A DNA stretch of 11,855 bases from Verrucomicrobiota bacterium. Lineage in GTDB: Bacteria; Verrucomicrobiota; Verrucomicrobiia; Opitutales; Opitutaceae. Positions 1 through 6,812 of the stretch are shown one piece after another. Location: the NCBI GenBank assembly GCA_023410155.1, contig JAEYQF010000139.1:1-11855 (forward strand), written 5' to 3'. The notes below the pieces were generated by a model. It worked only from the letters and a program-made list of their open reading frames with translations. It ran no database searches and was not told where the DNA came from. The first letter of the stretch is position 1. Each line of letters begins with the position of its first letter. The position numbers were made by a program, and so were the translations under genes.

Positions 1-151
1 GCACCATGCCGCGTTTGACCATGCCGCGCGTCGTGACGAGCAGACGCGGACCGGGCGGAAGCGCGGCGGCTTGTCCGCGCGCGCAGCCGACGCCGAAACG
101 AAGAGCGACGGGATTGTGAAAGGCCCAGACGGGCGGCGTTTGCTCAGCCAT
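1..151 (-). CDS. Iron-type alcohol dehydrogenase, probable phosphonoacetaldehyde reductase (N-terminal 50 codons only)
   Basis: The gene starts at the ATG at 151-149 on the minus strand, 3 nt after the stop of the phosphonopyruvate decarboxylase, and stays open to the window edge; 50 codons are visible. The N terminus has a Trp-x-Phe-His-Asn-Pro-Val stretch (residues 9-15), then Arg-Phe-Gly-Val-Gly (18-22), a Leu-Pro-Pro-Gly segment, and Leu-Leu-Val-Thr-Thr-Arg-Gly (37-43). This is the usual opening of group III (iron-containing) alcohol dehydrogenases, where a short strand with N-P and F-G-x-G precedes the Rossmann-like strand. In phosphonate clusters such enzymes (FomC, PhpC, DhpG) reduce phosphonoacetaldehyde to 2-hydroxyethylphosphonate with NAD(P)H in the cytoplasm. 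The assignment rests on this fragment plus operon position; the metal-binding His/Asp residues lie outside the window. A different Fe-ADH substrate is possible. Confidence 0.68.
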   Translation of the reverse strand, partial: MAEQTPPVWAFHNPVALRFGVGCARGQAAALPPGPRLLVTTRGMVKRGMV

Positions 152-154
152 GAA

Positions 155-1294
155 TCAGTTCGCGGTCTGCACGCCGAGGTTGGCCATGAAATCACGCTTG
201 TTTTCCAGCGTGGTCGTCGTGGGCCGTCCGAGGTCTTTGCGCGCACCGCGGTTCACTTTGATTTCGAGCAAGGCGGGGCCGTCGGTCTTCTGCAGCTCCG
301 CGAGCAAAGCAGAAATCTCGTCGGGCTGCGAAGCGCTCTTCACCCACATGTAGCCGGAGGATTTCGCCACCGCGGGCAAATCCACCTTGAGGCCGACGGT
401 CGGCTGACCGCCGACGGAATCGTGGGCACCGTTGTTGATCACGATGTGTTTGAAGTTCTTCAGGCCCGAAGTGCCAGTGACGGCGAGCGAACCCATGTGC
501 ATGAGCACAGCGCCGTCGCCATCGAGGCAGTAAACTCGACGGTCCGCTTTGCGCAGCGCGATACCCATGGCGATCTGCGAGGCGTGGCCCATGCAGCCGA
601 CGGTGAGAAAATCACGCGCGTGACCGGCTTTGTTGCGGGCGCGGAATTCGAAGACTTCGCGCGACGTCATGCCCGTCGTGGAAACAACCACGTCGGTCGG
701 CGAGAGCGTCTCGAGAACTTTGCAGACCGCTTCTTCGCGACGGAGCACAAAGGCGTCCTGAGCGGTGTTGCGCATCTTGTAGGCGTCGAACGTGCCTTTT
801 TTCACGAGCAGCGCGTAAGGCGTGCTCTTGCTGCGAGCGACAGAGACTGCCTCCGCGAGCACTTCGGCCGCGGCATTGGGCTCGTCGGGGAGCACCTTCC
901 ACGGCACTTCGAGCGAATCGAGCATCGCCGGGGAAATACGGCCCTGCTTGCGGTGCTGGGGCTCGTCGTGCACGCCGGGCTCACCGCGCCAGCCGATGAG
1001 GATCAACATCGGGATCGCATAGACCTCGGGGTCGGCGAGCGACGTGAGCGGGTTGACGAGGTTACCCAGACCGGAGTTTTGCAGATAAACCAGCGGCAGT
1101 TCGCCCGTGCTGAGATGAACGCCCGCCGCGAGCGCGACGGCCGCGCCCTCGTTGGCGGCAATGACGTGGTTGGCCGCGTCGCTATGGTCAGTGATGTAGG
1201 CGCAGATATCCTTCAGGAGGGAGTCGGGCACGCCGGTGAAAAAATTCACCCCGTGGCCCTTCAGTGCGCCGCAGAAAAATTCGCTAGATAGCAT
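155..1294 (-). CDS. ppd: Phosphonopyruvate decarboxylase (ThDP-dependent)
   Basis: This 379-residue cytoplasmic enzyme should decarboxylate 3-phosphonopyruvate to phosphonoacetaldehyde plus CO2, the irreversible step that pulls the unfavourable PEP mutase reaction forward. The N-terminal pyrimidine-binding half has a Phe-Thr-Gly-Val-Pro-Asp-Ser loop (19-25) and the ThDP-activating Glu in Ala-Asn-Glu-Gly (47-50). The motif HDEPQHRKQGRI (109-120) is typical of this family. The C-terminal half carries the ThDP/Mg motif, Gly-Asp-Gly at 259-261 closed by Asn-Asn at 287-288. The length matches the family. The ATG at 1294 lies 10 nt after the mutase stop; there is no Shine-Dalgarno sequence, but translational coupling is likely. 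The related sulfopyruvate decarboxylase is the main alternative, and the adjacent PEP mutase argues strongly against it. Confidence 0.95.
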   Translation of the reverse strand: MLSSEFFCGALKGHGVNFFTGVPDSLLKDICAYITDHSDAANHVIAANEGAAVALAAGVHLSTGELPLVYLQNSGLGNLVNPLTSLADPEVYAIPMLILIGWRGEPGVHDEPQHRKQGRISPAMLDSLEVPWKVLPDEPNAAAEVLAEAVSVARSKSTPYALLVKKGTFDAYKMRNTAQDAFVLRREEAVCKVLETLSPTDVVVSTTGMTSREVFEFRARNKAGHARDFLTVGCMGHASQIAMGIALRKADRRVYCLDGDGAVLMHMGSLAVTGTSGLKNFKHIVINNGAHDSVGGQPTVGLKVDLPAVAKSSGYMWVKSASQPDEISALLAELQKTDGPALLEIKVNRGARKDLGRPTTTTLENKRDFMANLGVQTAN

Positions 1295-1304
1295 GATGGG
1301 AAAC

Positions 1305-2609
1305 TCAGGTGCCAGGGATGAGGCGGAGGATCTCGCTGATCGAGAGACACTGCTTGTCCACCTCGAGCGAGCGGGAGTTTTTCAGAATCGTCTCGGCCGT
1401 CTGCTTCATCGCCGGATACGCGGCGCGGAGCAGGTGATTGGCGTAAATCACGATGCTGAAGCCCATTGCCTGCAATTCGTCCTCCGTGAAGTGATTGTAG
1501 CTGGTGGGAACACAGATGAGCGGCACTTGGCGCTCGAGCTTCTTGAACTCGTCGCAGAACTCGCGGATTTCCTTACCGTCTTTGTGACGGCTGTGGATCA
1601 TGATGCCGTCGGCCCCAGCCTCGATGTAGGCCTTCGCGCGGGTGATCGCCTCGGTGATGCCCTTGCCGGCGATCAAGGCTTCGATGCGCGCGACGATCAT
1701 GAAATCGTCCGTGACCTGCGCCTTCTTGCCTTGAGAGATCTTGTAACAGAAGTCCTCGATCGTATCGAGGGTCTGCTCCACTTCGGTGCCGAAGAGCGAA
1801 TTGCGCTTCAGACCGGTCTTGTCCTCGATGATCACCGCCGACACGCCGAGACGCTCGAGCGTCTTGACGAAGAAGGTGAAGTGCTCCGGCGGACCGCCCG
1901 TGTCGCCGTCGAAGATGATCGGCTTGGTGGTGACCTCGAGGATCTCGTTCATCGTCTGCATGCGCGAGGTGCGATCGACAAACTCGATATCGGGGCGGCC
2001 CTTGGCCGTGGAATCGGTGAGGCTGCTCAGCCACATCGCGTCGAACTCGCGCTTCTTGCCGTCGTTTTCCACCGAGACGTTTTCGACGAGCAAACCCGAG
2101 AGACCGTTGTGGGCTTCCATCACGCGCACGACGCCCTTGGCCTTCAGGAGGCGCTTCAGACGACGCAATCGGATTTCCGCCGTGGTGCCCACTTCCTTGA
2201 GCGCATTGATGATCTTCGTCGACGAGATGCCGGGCGTATATTCCGGTTCCACCACCTGACCACCCCAGGCGGAAAGCGTCTCGATCACCTCGTTGCGGAC
2301 CTTTTCCTGCGGGCCCGTGCGCCAATCAGAGCCGTGCACCACAAAGTCCGGCTTCAGCGCGATCAGGTTGGGGCGGTAATCCAGCGTGCTCTGGGGGATC
2401 ACTTTGGAGACACCTTTGATGTTCTCCACAACAGCCTTGCGCTCCTCCCAAGTCAGAAACGGCAGGCGCTTGTAGCTTGCAATCGCTTCGTCGGTGAGCA
2501 GGCCCACGGTCACTTCGCCGAGCTCTGCTGCAGTCTTCAGGATGTTCAGGTGGCCATGATGCAGGAAGTCGGCACTCATGCCCACGTAGACGGTCTTGGT
2601 GGATTTCAT
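1305..2609 (-). CDS. Bifunctional cytidylyltransferase / phosphoenolpyruvate mutase (Fom1-like architecture)
   Basis: The 434-residue protein has two domains. Residues 1-135 are a nucleotidyltransferase of the HxGH superfamily: H-H-G-H at 17-20, His-Gly-Ser-Asp-Trp at 92-96, and an Ile-Ser-Ser-Thr-Lys signature at 128-132. Residues about 148-432 are a PEP mutase of the isocitrate-lyase superfamily: EAHNGLSG (165-172), Thr-Asp-Ser with the presumed catalytic Asp199, a Mg-binding Asp-Gly-Asp-Thr-Gly-Gly (234-239), and the diagnostic EDK-x5-NS motif as EDKTGLKRNS (262-271). That last motif separates PEP mutase from phosphonopyruvate hydrolase and methylisocitrate lyase. The mutase makes the C-P bond by converting PEP to phosphonopyruvate. 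The same domain order is known in Fom1, whose first domain transfers CMP to 2-hydroxyethylphosphonate. The downstream decarboxylase and dehydrogenase genes fit that product, so CMP-HEP is the inferred output; cytidylylation of another phosphonate cannot be excluded. Confidence 0.95.
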   Translation of the reverse strand: MKSTKTVYVGMSADFLHHGHLNILKTAAELGEVTVGLLTDEAIASYKRLPFLTWEERKAVVENIKGVSKVIPQSTLDYRPNLIALKPDFVVHGSDWRTGPQEKVRNEVIETLSAWGGQVVEPEYTPGISSTKIINALKEVGTTAEIRLRRLKRLLKAKGVVRVMEAHNGLSGLLVENVSVENDGKKREFDAMWLSSLTDSTAKGRPDIEFVDRTSRMQTMNEILEVTTKPIIFDGDTGGPPEHFTFFVKTLERLGVSAVIIEDKTGLKRNSLFGTEVEQTLDTIEDFCYKISQGKKAQVTDDFMIVARIEALIAGKGITEAITRAKAYIEAGADGIMIHSRHKDGKEIREFCDEFKKLERQVPLICVPTSYNHFTEDELQAMGFSIVIYANHLLRAAYPAMKQTAETILKNSRSLEVDKQCLSISEILRLIPGT

Positions 2610-2651
2610 CAGGAAAAAGGGCGGTGAGGTTCACCACAGCGCAGAAGGCTG

Positions 2652-2684
2652 GCAATGCAGAAAGCCGAGACACGGCCCCATTGC
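2652..2684 (-). other. Possible stem-loop in the sulfotransferase-mutase spacer
   Basis: The 106-nt spacer 2610-2715 separates the sulfotransferase stop from the mutase start and is the only sizeable gap in the left minus-strand block. It holds an inverted repeat, GCAATG (2652-2657) with CATTGC (2679-2684), enclosing a second short GCC/GGC pairing. A further 5-bp hairpin, GGTGA/TCACC, lies at 2623-2635 just upstream of the mutase ATG. Neither is followed by a T-run, so a classic intrinsic terminator is not supported. They could be leader structures or a processing site that sets separate expression of the phosphonate genes, or chance. I see no convincing -35/-10 pair here. Confidence 0.25.
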
Positions 2685-2715
2685 AGTGAGTGAGCCCGCC
2701 GCTTGCGCAGGATTG

Positions 2716-3984
2716 TCAGCGCGCGGGGCGGTGAAGGTATTCCGGCAGTGCGGTCTCCAGACACTCAGCTTCTTCGCGAGTCAGCAGTTGCGAATACTTC
2801 CCGACGTTGGCGGCAGAAACATCCGGGAAAAAGCGCTGCTTCTTCAGACTTCCTGCCGCAATACCCGCGAAGGCGAGGATGCGCTTCGCTTCGGCAGCAT
2901 GATTCAGCACGAAATCCTCGAATCCAACCCGCAGGACACGGTGTCCATGCTGTCCTTCAAGGATGGGGATATGCCCGTCCACCCGTGTCCGCCAACTGCG
3001 ATAAATGCCGGCAAACTGCTGCGCGGTCCACTTCGGACGGCCGGGTTGATCCAGAGCCGCCTTCACCTCCGCATATTGATCGCGGGGATCGCGGTGAACG
3101 ATGATGAACGACGACGGCGGCATATACTGCGCGATGTCGATGCGCCACGCCGTCACGATCTGGTCGACCACCAACTTGGAAATCTTGTTCTGCTTGGCCG
3201 CCGCATCCAACATACGGGCCAGACCCACCCGCGAAGCGGCGACAAACACGTCATGATCCAGCGCCTTCTTCCGCGCCAAGGCCCAATAGTCTTCGAGCAG
3301 GAGCAAGGCTTGATATAGATATCCGAGCGACGGCTCGTTTTTTAGCAGACGGCGATTGTTGCGGTTAACGATAAGGTCCTTGTGGTAGACTCCCTTCTTC
3401 GTGGCCACGATCTGCTTTCCGACCAGATGCAGATAGAACTTCGCAATCTCCTCCGGGTGCAGGCGCCCGTCCTTCACGACGACTTCTCCCATCTCCGCGA
3501 TGCCTCCCGGAAACTTCACCACACGCGACTCGCCGGCGACAAAAGGGAATTTCCGCACGCCGGCGTAGCTCCGGAGAAAATCGAGCACGGCTCCTGAACC
3601 TGAATAGAAAAAACCGCTGATCAGAATCCGGCTTTCGCGGCCCAGCCCATTCTCTTCGCAGGAAAAACCATACCCTTTCTTGCGCAGCTTGGCCTTCCTT
3701 CGATCCACTGCCACCCGCAGGTCGTGCAGCGCCCGGTCATAAGCCCGGATCCGGCTCAATATTGCGACTCGGCTCTCGAGCAGCGTCACACTATGGGGGA
3801 AAATGAGCAGCGCCTTGTCCAGAAGCGCGAGCGCACCGTCGATATCATCACGGGCGAAGAGGGTCATCGCCCGCTTTGAGATGGCGGTCGGAGTCTCCTT
3901 CCGAAAAGCAGTCTTGGTGGAACTGAGGTAGCTCACGGAGGCGATAAGGTATGCAGTTTGGGCGGCCACAGGACGGTGCGGCAT
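2716..3984 (-). CDS. TPR-fused sulfotransferase-family protein
   Basis: The product is up to 422 residues. Residues about 33-99 form two TPR-like helical hairpins, seen as spaced Ala/Leu patterns around DIDGALALLDKALLIFP and AYDRALHDLRVAV. The rest looks like a PAPS-dependent sulfotransferase. A strand plus loop, Ile-Ser-Gly-Phe-Phe-Tyr-Ser-Gly-Ser-Gly (122-131), sits where the 5'-phosphosulfate loop belongs. An Ile-Val-His-Arg-Asp-Pro-Arg-Asp segment (295-302) matches the 3'-phosphate site, and a C-terminal Asn-Val-Gly-Lys-Tyr (393-397) with a following helix is typical. The loop departs from the usual PRSGTT and the Ser after RDPRD is not evident, so the donor may not be PAPS. It heads the phosphonate block and probably modifies the same glycan. 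The start is uncertain: no ribosome site precedes the ATG at 3984, a GTG at 3936 is possible, and the ATG at 3867 would cut the first TPR. Confidence 0.75.
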   Translation of the reverse strand: MPHRPVAAQTAYLIASVSYLSSTKTAFRKETPTAISKRAMTLFARDDIDGALALLDKALLIFPHSVTLLESRVAILSRIRAYDRALHDLRVAVDRRKAKLRKKGYGFSCEENGLGRESRILISGFFYSGSGAVLDFLRSYAGVRKFPFVAGESRVVKFPGGIAEMGEVVVKDGRLHPEEIAKFYLHLVGKQIVATKKGVYHKDLIVNRNNRRLLKNEPSLGYLYQALLLLEDYWALARKKALDHDVFVAASRVGLARMLDAAAKQNKISKLVVDQIVTAWRIDIAQYMPPSSFIIVHRDPRDQYAEVKAALDQPGRPKWTAQQFAGIYRSWRTRVDGHIPILEGQHGHRVLRVGFEDFVLNHAAEAKRILAFAGIAAGSLKKQRFFPDVSAANVGKYSQLLTREEAECLETALPEYLHRPAR

Positions 3985-4036
3985 GCGGCCGTGGCAAGCG
4001 CCCCGTTGCTAGACGATCCTCCGCGGTTTGCATAGC

Positions 4037-4059
4037 GGAAACATGGGCCACGTGCTTCC
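4037..4059. promoter_or_regulatory. Imperfect 23-bp dyad between divergent genes (candidate operator)
   Basis: The spacer between the divergent sulfotransferase (start 3984) and acetyltransferase (start 4102) contains an imperfect palindrome with GGAA at 4037-4040 and TTCC at 4056-4059. Eight of the 11 opposing positions are Watson-Crick pairs and one more is G-T. Its place in a divergent intergenic region suits a dimeric regulator that serves both genes. Chance is a real alternative in GC-rich DNA, and no clear -35/-10 pair was found beside it. If the acetyltransferase starts at the upstream TTG at 4063, the dyad abuts that start. Confidence 0.3.
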
Positions 4060-4101
4060 GGATTGTCACGTTCCGCCACCCCCGTGCAGTCTCCCGGCTG
4101 C

Positions 4102-4830
4102 ATGATCAGCGACAACGTAAAGAAGGTTCTCCGGGACGCGGGCATCCGCTCCAACCCCGAGCTGACCATTCGCAAAAATACGGTGGTGCGCTTCGAGGCC
4201 CCCATCGTCGTCCTCGGCGCACTCAAGATCACCCGGAAAGCCCGTATCGGCGCCTGCACTTACTTCCGCAGCGGCAACATCGAAAGTGTCCATAGCATCG
4301 GCCGCTACTGCAGCTTCGGTCCGGATATCAGCATCGGTGAACTGAACCACCCGCTGACGTGGCTCAGCAGTTCAAGTTTTCAATACAATCGCAAACGTTT
4401 CACCTGGTTCAAACCCTTCGCCGGTTTCAAAGGCACGCCCAAGACGAAGCAGGAAATCCGCCTCATCAACAAACGTCCGCCCAAAATCGGAAACGATGTA
4501 TGGGTCGGCGCCAGCGCCCAGATCCTCCGCGGAGTCACAATCGGGGACGGCGCCGTGATTGGGGGCGGCGCGTTCGTCAACCGCGACGTGGAACCCTACG
4601 AAATCGTCGGCGGCATTCCGGCCAAACACATCAAATATCGTTTCCCTGAAGATATCCGGGCCGAACTGCTCGAACTGAAATGGTGGCAATATCTCCCCAT
4701 GGATCTCTCTGGCGTGAATTTTCGCGACGTCCGCGCCGCCATCGCCGAAATCCGCCGGCGCCGAGACGCCGGCTTGATTCAGCCGCGCAAACCCAACTGG
4801 CGCACTTACCTCGACGGTGTCGTCACTTGA
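4102..4830 (+). CDS. Hexapeptide-repeat (LbH) O-acetyltransferase, CatB/WcaF-like
   Basis: The 242-residue protein has the imperfect Ile/Val-Gly-x-x hexapeptide periodicity of a left-handed beta-helix: residues 30-80 (through ARIGACTYFRSG and HSIGRYCSFGPDISIG) and again 128-165 (KIGNDVWVGASAQILRGVTI). Between them lies an extended loop that carries Asn-His-Pro at 82-84; His83 is the likely catalytic base. The helix closes with Val-Gly-Gly-Ile-Pro-Ala-Lys (169-175), standard for the xenobiotic/sugar acetyltransferase family, and a helical tail follows. The expected role is transfer of acetyl from acetyl-CoA to a hydroxyl of a sugar or sugar-linked intermediate in the cytoplasm. The ATG at 4102 is preferred; a TTG at 4063 would add 13 residues unlike the fold. 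It is monocistronic, divergent from the sulfotransferase and convergent with the tagD-like gene 18 nt away. The acceptor is unknown. Confidence 0.88.
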   Translation: MISDNVKKVLRDAGIRSNPELTIRKNTVVRFEAPIVVLGALKITRKARIGACTYFRSGNIESVHSIGRYCSFGPDISIGELNHPLTWLSSSSFQYNRKRFTWFKPFAGFKGTPKTKQEIRLINKRPPKIGNDVWVGASAQILRGVTIGDGAVIGGGAFVNRDVEPYEIVGGIPAKHIKYRFPEDIRAELLELKWWQYLPMDLSGVNFRDVRAAIAEIRRRRDAGLIQPRKPNWRTYLDGVVT

Positions 4831-4847
4831 GCCCGCAACCGCGGCTC
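4829..4847. terminator. Weak hairpin at a convergent gene junction
   Basis: GAGCC (4829-4833) can pair with GGCTC (4843-4847) around a 9-nt loop, overlapping the acetyltransferase stop and filling nearly all of the 18-nt gap before the convergent tagD-like stop at 4851-4849. On the plus strand it is followed by GCTATTTTAG, only a short T-run. The location is right for a shared bidirectional terminator, but the stem is short. Confidence 0.22.
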
Positions 4848-4848
4848 G

Positions 4849-5301
4849 CTATTTTAGGGAGTTCTTCAACGCCTCGAGCACCTCGAGCGCTTTCACCACC
4901 GCGGCCTTGTCGATCGCGGCGAAAACACCCAGCGATCGCTTGAGTTCGGTGGTCGAGATGCCCTCCGTCCGCGAAAGATAGACGACTTCGCAATACGGTT
5001 TGAGGAAGTCGAACTTCCCCGCCCAATCCTCGCCGATCACGAAGCGATCGATCCCGTATTTCTTCACGTCATCGATCTTCTGGTCCCAGCTTTCCTCGGG
5101 GATGGCGCGGTGCACATGACGGATTCCGCGGACGATCTCGATGCGGTGCTCGAACGGGATGATGGTTTTCTTGCCTTTGCCCGCGTTGAACTCGTCCGTC
5201 GAGACCGCGACGGTGAGCTCGCCCATTTGCGCGAGTCGTTCGAGCAAGCGCAGGTGGCCAATGTGAAACAGGTCGAAGGTGCCGTAGGTGATGACTTTCA
5301 T
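4849..5301 (-). CDS. tagD: Glycerol-3-phosphate cytidylyltransferase (TagD-like)
   Basis: This 150-residue HxGH-superfamily enzyme closely follows Bacillus TagD from end to end. It opens with Val-Ile-Thr-Tyr-Gly-Thr-Phe-Asp-Leu (3-11), has His-Ile-Gly-His at 13-16, then STDEFN (34-39), EHR (51-53), and EDW with Gly-Lys-Phe-Asp-Phe-Leu-Lys (91-101). It has the signature RTEGISTT at 111-118. A tail of about 20 extra residues beyond TagD's usual length looks helical. The expected reaction is CTP + sn-glycerol 3-phosphate to CDP-glycerol + PPi in the cytoplasm. In Gram-positives this feeds teichoic acid; here it more likely feeds glycerol-phosphate decoration of a glycan. It is cotranscribed with, and 21 nt downstream of, the LicD-type transferase, a natural consumer of a CDP-alcohol. 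The ATG at 5301 gives the canonical start. A related phospho-alcohol substrate remains possible. Confidence 0.9.
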   Translation of the reverse strand: MKVITYGTFDLFHIGHLRLLERLAQMGELTVAVSTDEFNAGKGKKTIIPFEHRIEIVRGIRHVHRAIPEESWDQKIDDVKKYGIDRFVIGEDWAGKFDFLKPYCEVVYLSRTEGISTTELKRSLGVFAAIDKAAVVKALEVLEALKNSLK

Positions 5302-5322
5302 TGCACGTAGAAAAGTGAACGC

Positions 5323-6786
5323 TCAGGTGCGCGCCGCCGCTCCGTCCGGCGCCGCCGCGAGCGCATTCAGGTGTTTCGTGAAACGGTGAAACGCCCATTT
5401 ATCCTCTGCCGTCGCCGCCCCGGTGCGCGAGAGCGCCTCCCAGATCCGCGTGCCCATCTTCAGGTCGCGGGCACTGTAGCAATCATACAGGCGCTTGTAG
5501 TAATACCAAATCATGTCGACCGGATCCGTCACATACATGTTGGGCGTGTCGAGAAATGTATCGAAAGCCGTCTTGGGTGTGCGCCAATCGCCATAGTTCT
5601 CCGTCAAGTAGCGCGTCGTGTCCCGCGGCGCGCGAAACGTTTCTCCGAGAAATTCGATGTCGGTGAGTTCAAACGGCGAGTTCCACCAGCCCGTGCGGTG
5701 CCCGAGATGGTGCATCCGTCCCTCCCGCTCGAAGTGCACGAAGATGTCGATCATCACGCCGTTGTAATGACGCACCCGCAGCTTTCGACCGGGGATGTTC
5801 AACATGACGACGAACCGCCCTGCGGTCGCGAAATGAGCCGCGAGCTTTTCGAAATTCACGGTGCTGGAGACGCCCACGTCGATGTCCTTGTCGTGGCCGA
5901 GAATTTTCTTCTCACGCACACATCCGAGCAAAGTCCCGCTGATCAGAAAAAACTCCTCCCCGACTTCCGCCATTTCCCGCTTCAACGTCAGCAATGCGGT
6001 GCGAGCGAGCGGCATCCAATTGCCCTTCCGCGCCTCCGGTTCCGTCGGAGCTGGCGGCCGCTGGGCCACGCCGTTGATGAACCGCCGGCGGATCGCCATC
6101 AACGCGTGATCCGCCCGGCCAAAGTCGCGAGCCGCGGTGGAATACTGCAACAGCGCGTTCATGCTCGTCGGCAAGCGACCGGAGAACAACGGCGCCACAT
6201 ACGCGAAGAACCACTCCAAATCCTCCTTCGTCTTCAGCGTCCGACGTAGCGGCTGGAGTCCCTGATCACGCCAATGCGGCGCCTTCTCCAGCACACGGCT
6301 GAGAAAGTCCTTCGCTTCCCCGTGTTTTCCCAACGCGCAAAGACAATCCGACCGCAACACCGCCAGTCGGAAAAACTCTCCACCGGGCTCGTCCGCCGGC
6401 TCCAGACAGATCATCGCCAGATCCGCTGTTTCCAGGCACGCCTGGTGCATGCCGCGCTGGAACTGCAGCCGCGCTTTCAACACAAGAAATCGCGGATGGG
6501 GCCCGTAAACCTCCAGCCAACGTTCCACTTCGTCGGTCGCATCCTTCACCTCACCGAGCATCCCGCGCGCTTCGACCGCGAGCGCTCGCGCCTTTAATAG
6601 GGGGCGGTTCTTAAGCTCTGCTTCGCTTCGGCGTCCATCCCACTGCTTCACGCGTTCGATCACGGCTTCGAAGCGGTGCTCATCGAAATCGGTGCGGCAG
6701 TCGTTGCCCCACGCCCTCATCTCGTCCGCACCCGCCGGAGCGGATACGCCGGGCGAAGTGGAAGCGGAAGGAGGGCGGGATTCCAT
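5323..6786 (-). CDS. LicD/fukutin-family phosphotransferase with helical (TPR-like) N-terminal region
   Basis: The product is 487 residues from the ATG at 6786; an in-frame ATG at 6831 would add 15 residues that look non-native, and another Met follows at residue 23. Residues about 30-235 are all-helical with TPR-like periodicity, for example around CLETADLAM and HGEAKDFLSRVLEKAP. The catalytic part is a nucleotidyltransferase-fold LicD domain: Ile-Ser-Gly-Thr-Leu-Leu-Gly (282-288), HDKDIDVGV (298-306) with the metal-binding DxD, a further acidic residue in Val-Met-Ile-Asp-Ile-Phe (344-349), and the family's Tyr-Leu-x4-Tyr-Gly-Asp-Trp (393-401). LicD proteins move phosphocholine from CDP-choline onto glycans, and the related fukutins move ribitol phosphate from CDP-ribitol. 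The neighbouring tagD-like gene suggests glycerol phosphate from CDP-glycerol; the phosphonate operon makes CMP-HEP a second candidate donor. No membrane segment is evident. Confidence 0.88.
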   Translation of the reverse strand: MESRPPSASTSPGVSAPAGADEMRAWGNDCRTDFDEHRFEAVIERVKQWDGRRSEAELKNRPLLKARALAVEARGMLGEVKDATDEVERWLEVYGPHPRFLVLKARLQFQRGMHQACLETADLAMICLEPADEPGGEFFRLAVLRSDCLCALGKHGEAKDFLSRVLEKAPHWRDQGLQPLRRTLKTKEDLEWFFAYVAPLFSGRLPTSMNALLQYSTAARDFGRADHALMAIRRRFINGVAQRPPAPTEPEARKGNWMPLARTALLTLKREMAEVGEEFFLISGTLLGCVREKKILGHDKDIDVGVSSTVNFEKLAAHFATAGRFVVMLNIPGRKLRVRHYNGVMIDIFVHFEREGRMHHLGHRTGWWNSPFELTDIEFLGETFRAPRDTTRYLTENYGDWRTPKTAFDTFLDTPNMYVTDPVDMIWYYYKRLYDCYSARDLKMGTRIWEALSRTGAATAEDKWAFHRFTKHLNALAAAPDGAAART

Positions 6787-6789
6787 GTT

Positions 6790-6812
6790 AACGCGGCGAC
6801 CGTGCACGCGTT
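6790..6812. promoter_or_regulatory. Inverted repeat in the licD/glycosyltransferase divergent region
   Basis: The 146-nt region 6787-6932 lies between the divergent LicD-type and glycosyltransferase genes. It contains a perfect 6-bp inverted repeat, AACGCG (6790-6795) and CGCGTT (6807-6812), separated by 11 nt and located 3 nt upstream of the LicD ATG. It could be a regulator site or a 5' leader hairpin that masks the start. If LicD instead begins at 6831, the repeat would be coding. No clear sigma-70 promoter elements were found in the rest of the region. Confidence 0.27.

Noticed and set aside
71..1291. Long plus-strand open frame of 406 codons opposite the decarboxylase
   Set aside because: It is the complement of a clear ThDP enzyme with family motifs; its translation is rich in Arg/His/Glu with no recognisable domain, as expected for an antisense shadow in GC-rich DNA.
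1..2609. Fosfomycin biosynthesis cluster
   Set aside because: Only the shared early steps are present. No Fom2-, Fom3- or Fom4-like genes or fosfomycin kinases appear; the neighbours are glycan enzymes.
1..2609. 2-aminoethylphosphonate pathway
   Set aside because: The gene after the decarboxylase begins like an iron-type alcohol dehydrogenase, not a PLP aminotransferase; AEP could still be made if an aminotransferase lies beyond the left edge.
1305..2609. Methylisocitrate lyase, isocitrate lyase or phosphonopyruvate hydrolase
   Set aside because: The EDK-x5-NS motif, the fused cytidylyltransferase and the adjacent decarboxylase identify PEP mutase.
1236..2627. Plus-strand open frame of 463 codons opposite the PEP mutase
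   Set aside because: Antisense shadow of the cytidylyltransferase-mutase gene; low-complexity Arg/Asp/Leu/His composition and no motifs.
5371..6249. Plus-strand open frame of 292 codons opposite the LicD gene
   Set aside because: Shadow of the LicD domain; no recognisable features.
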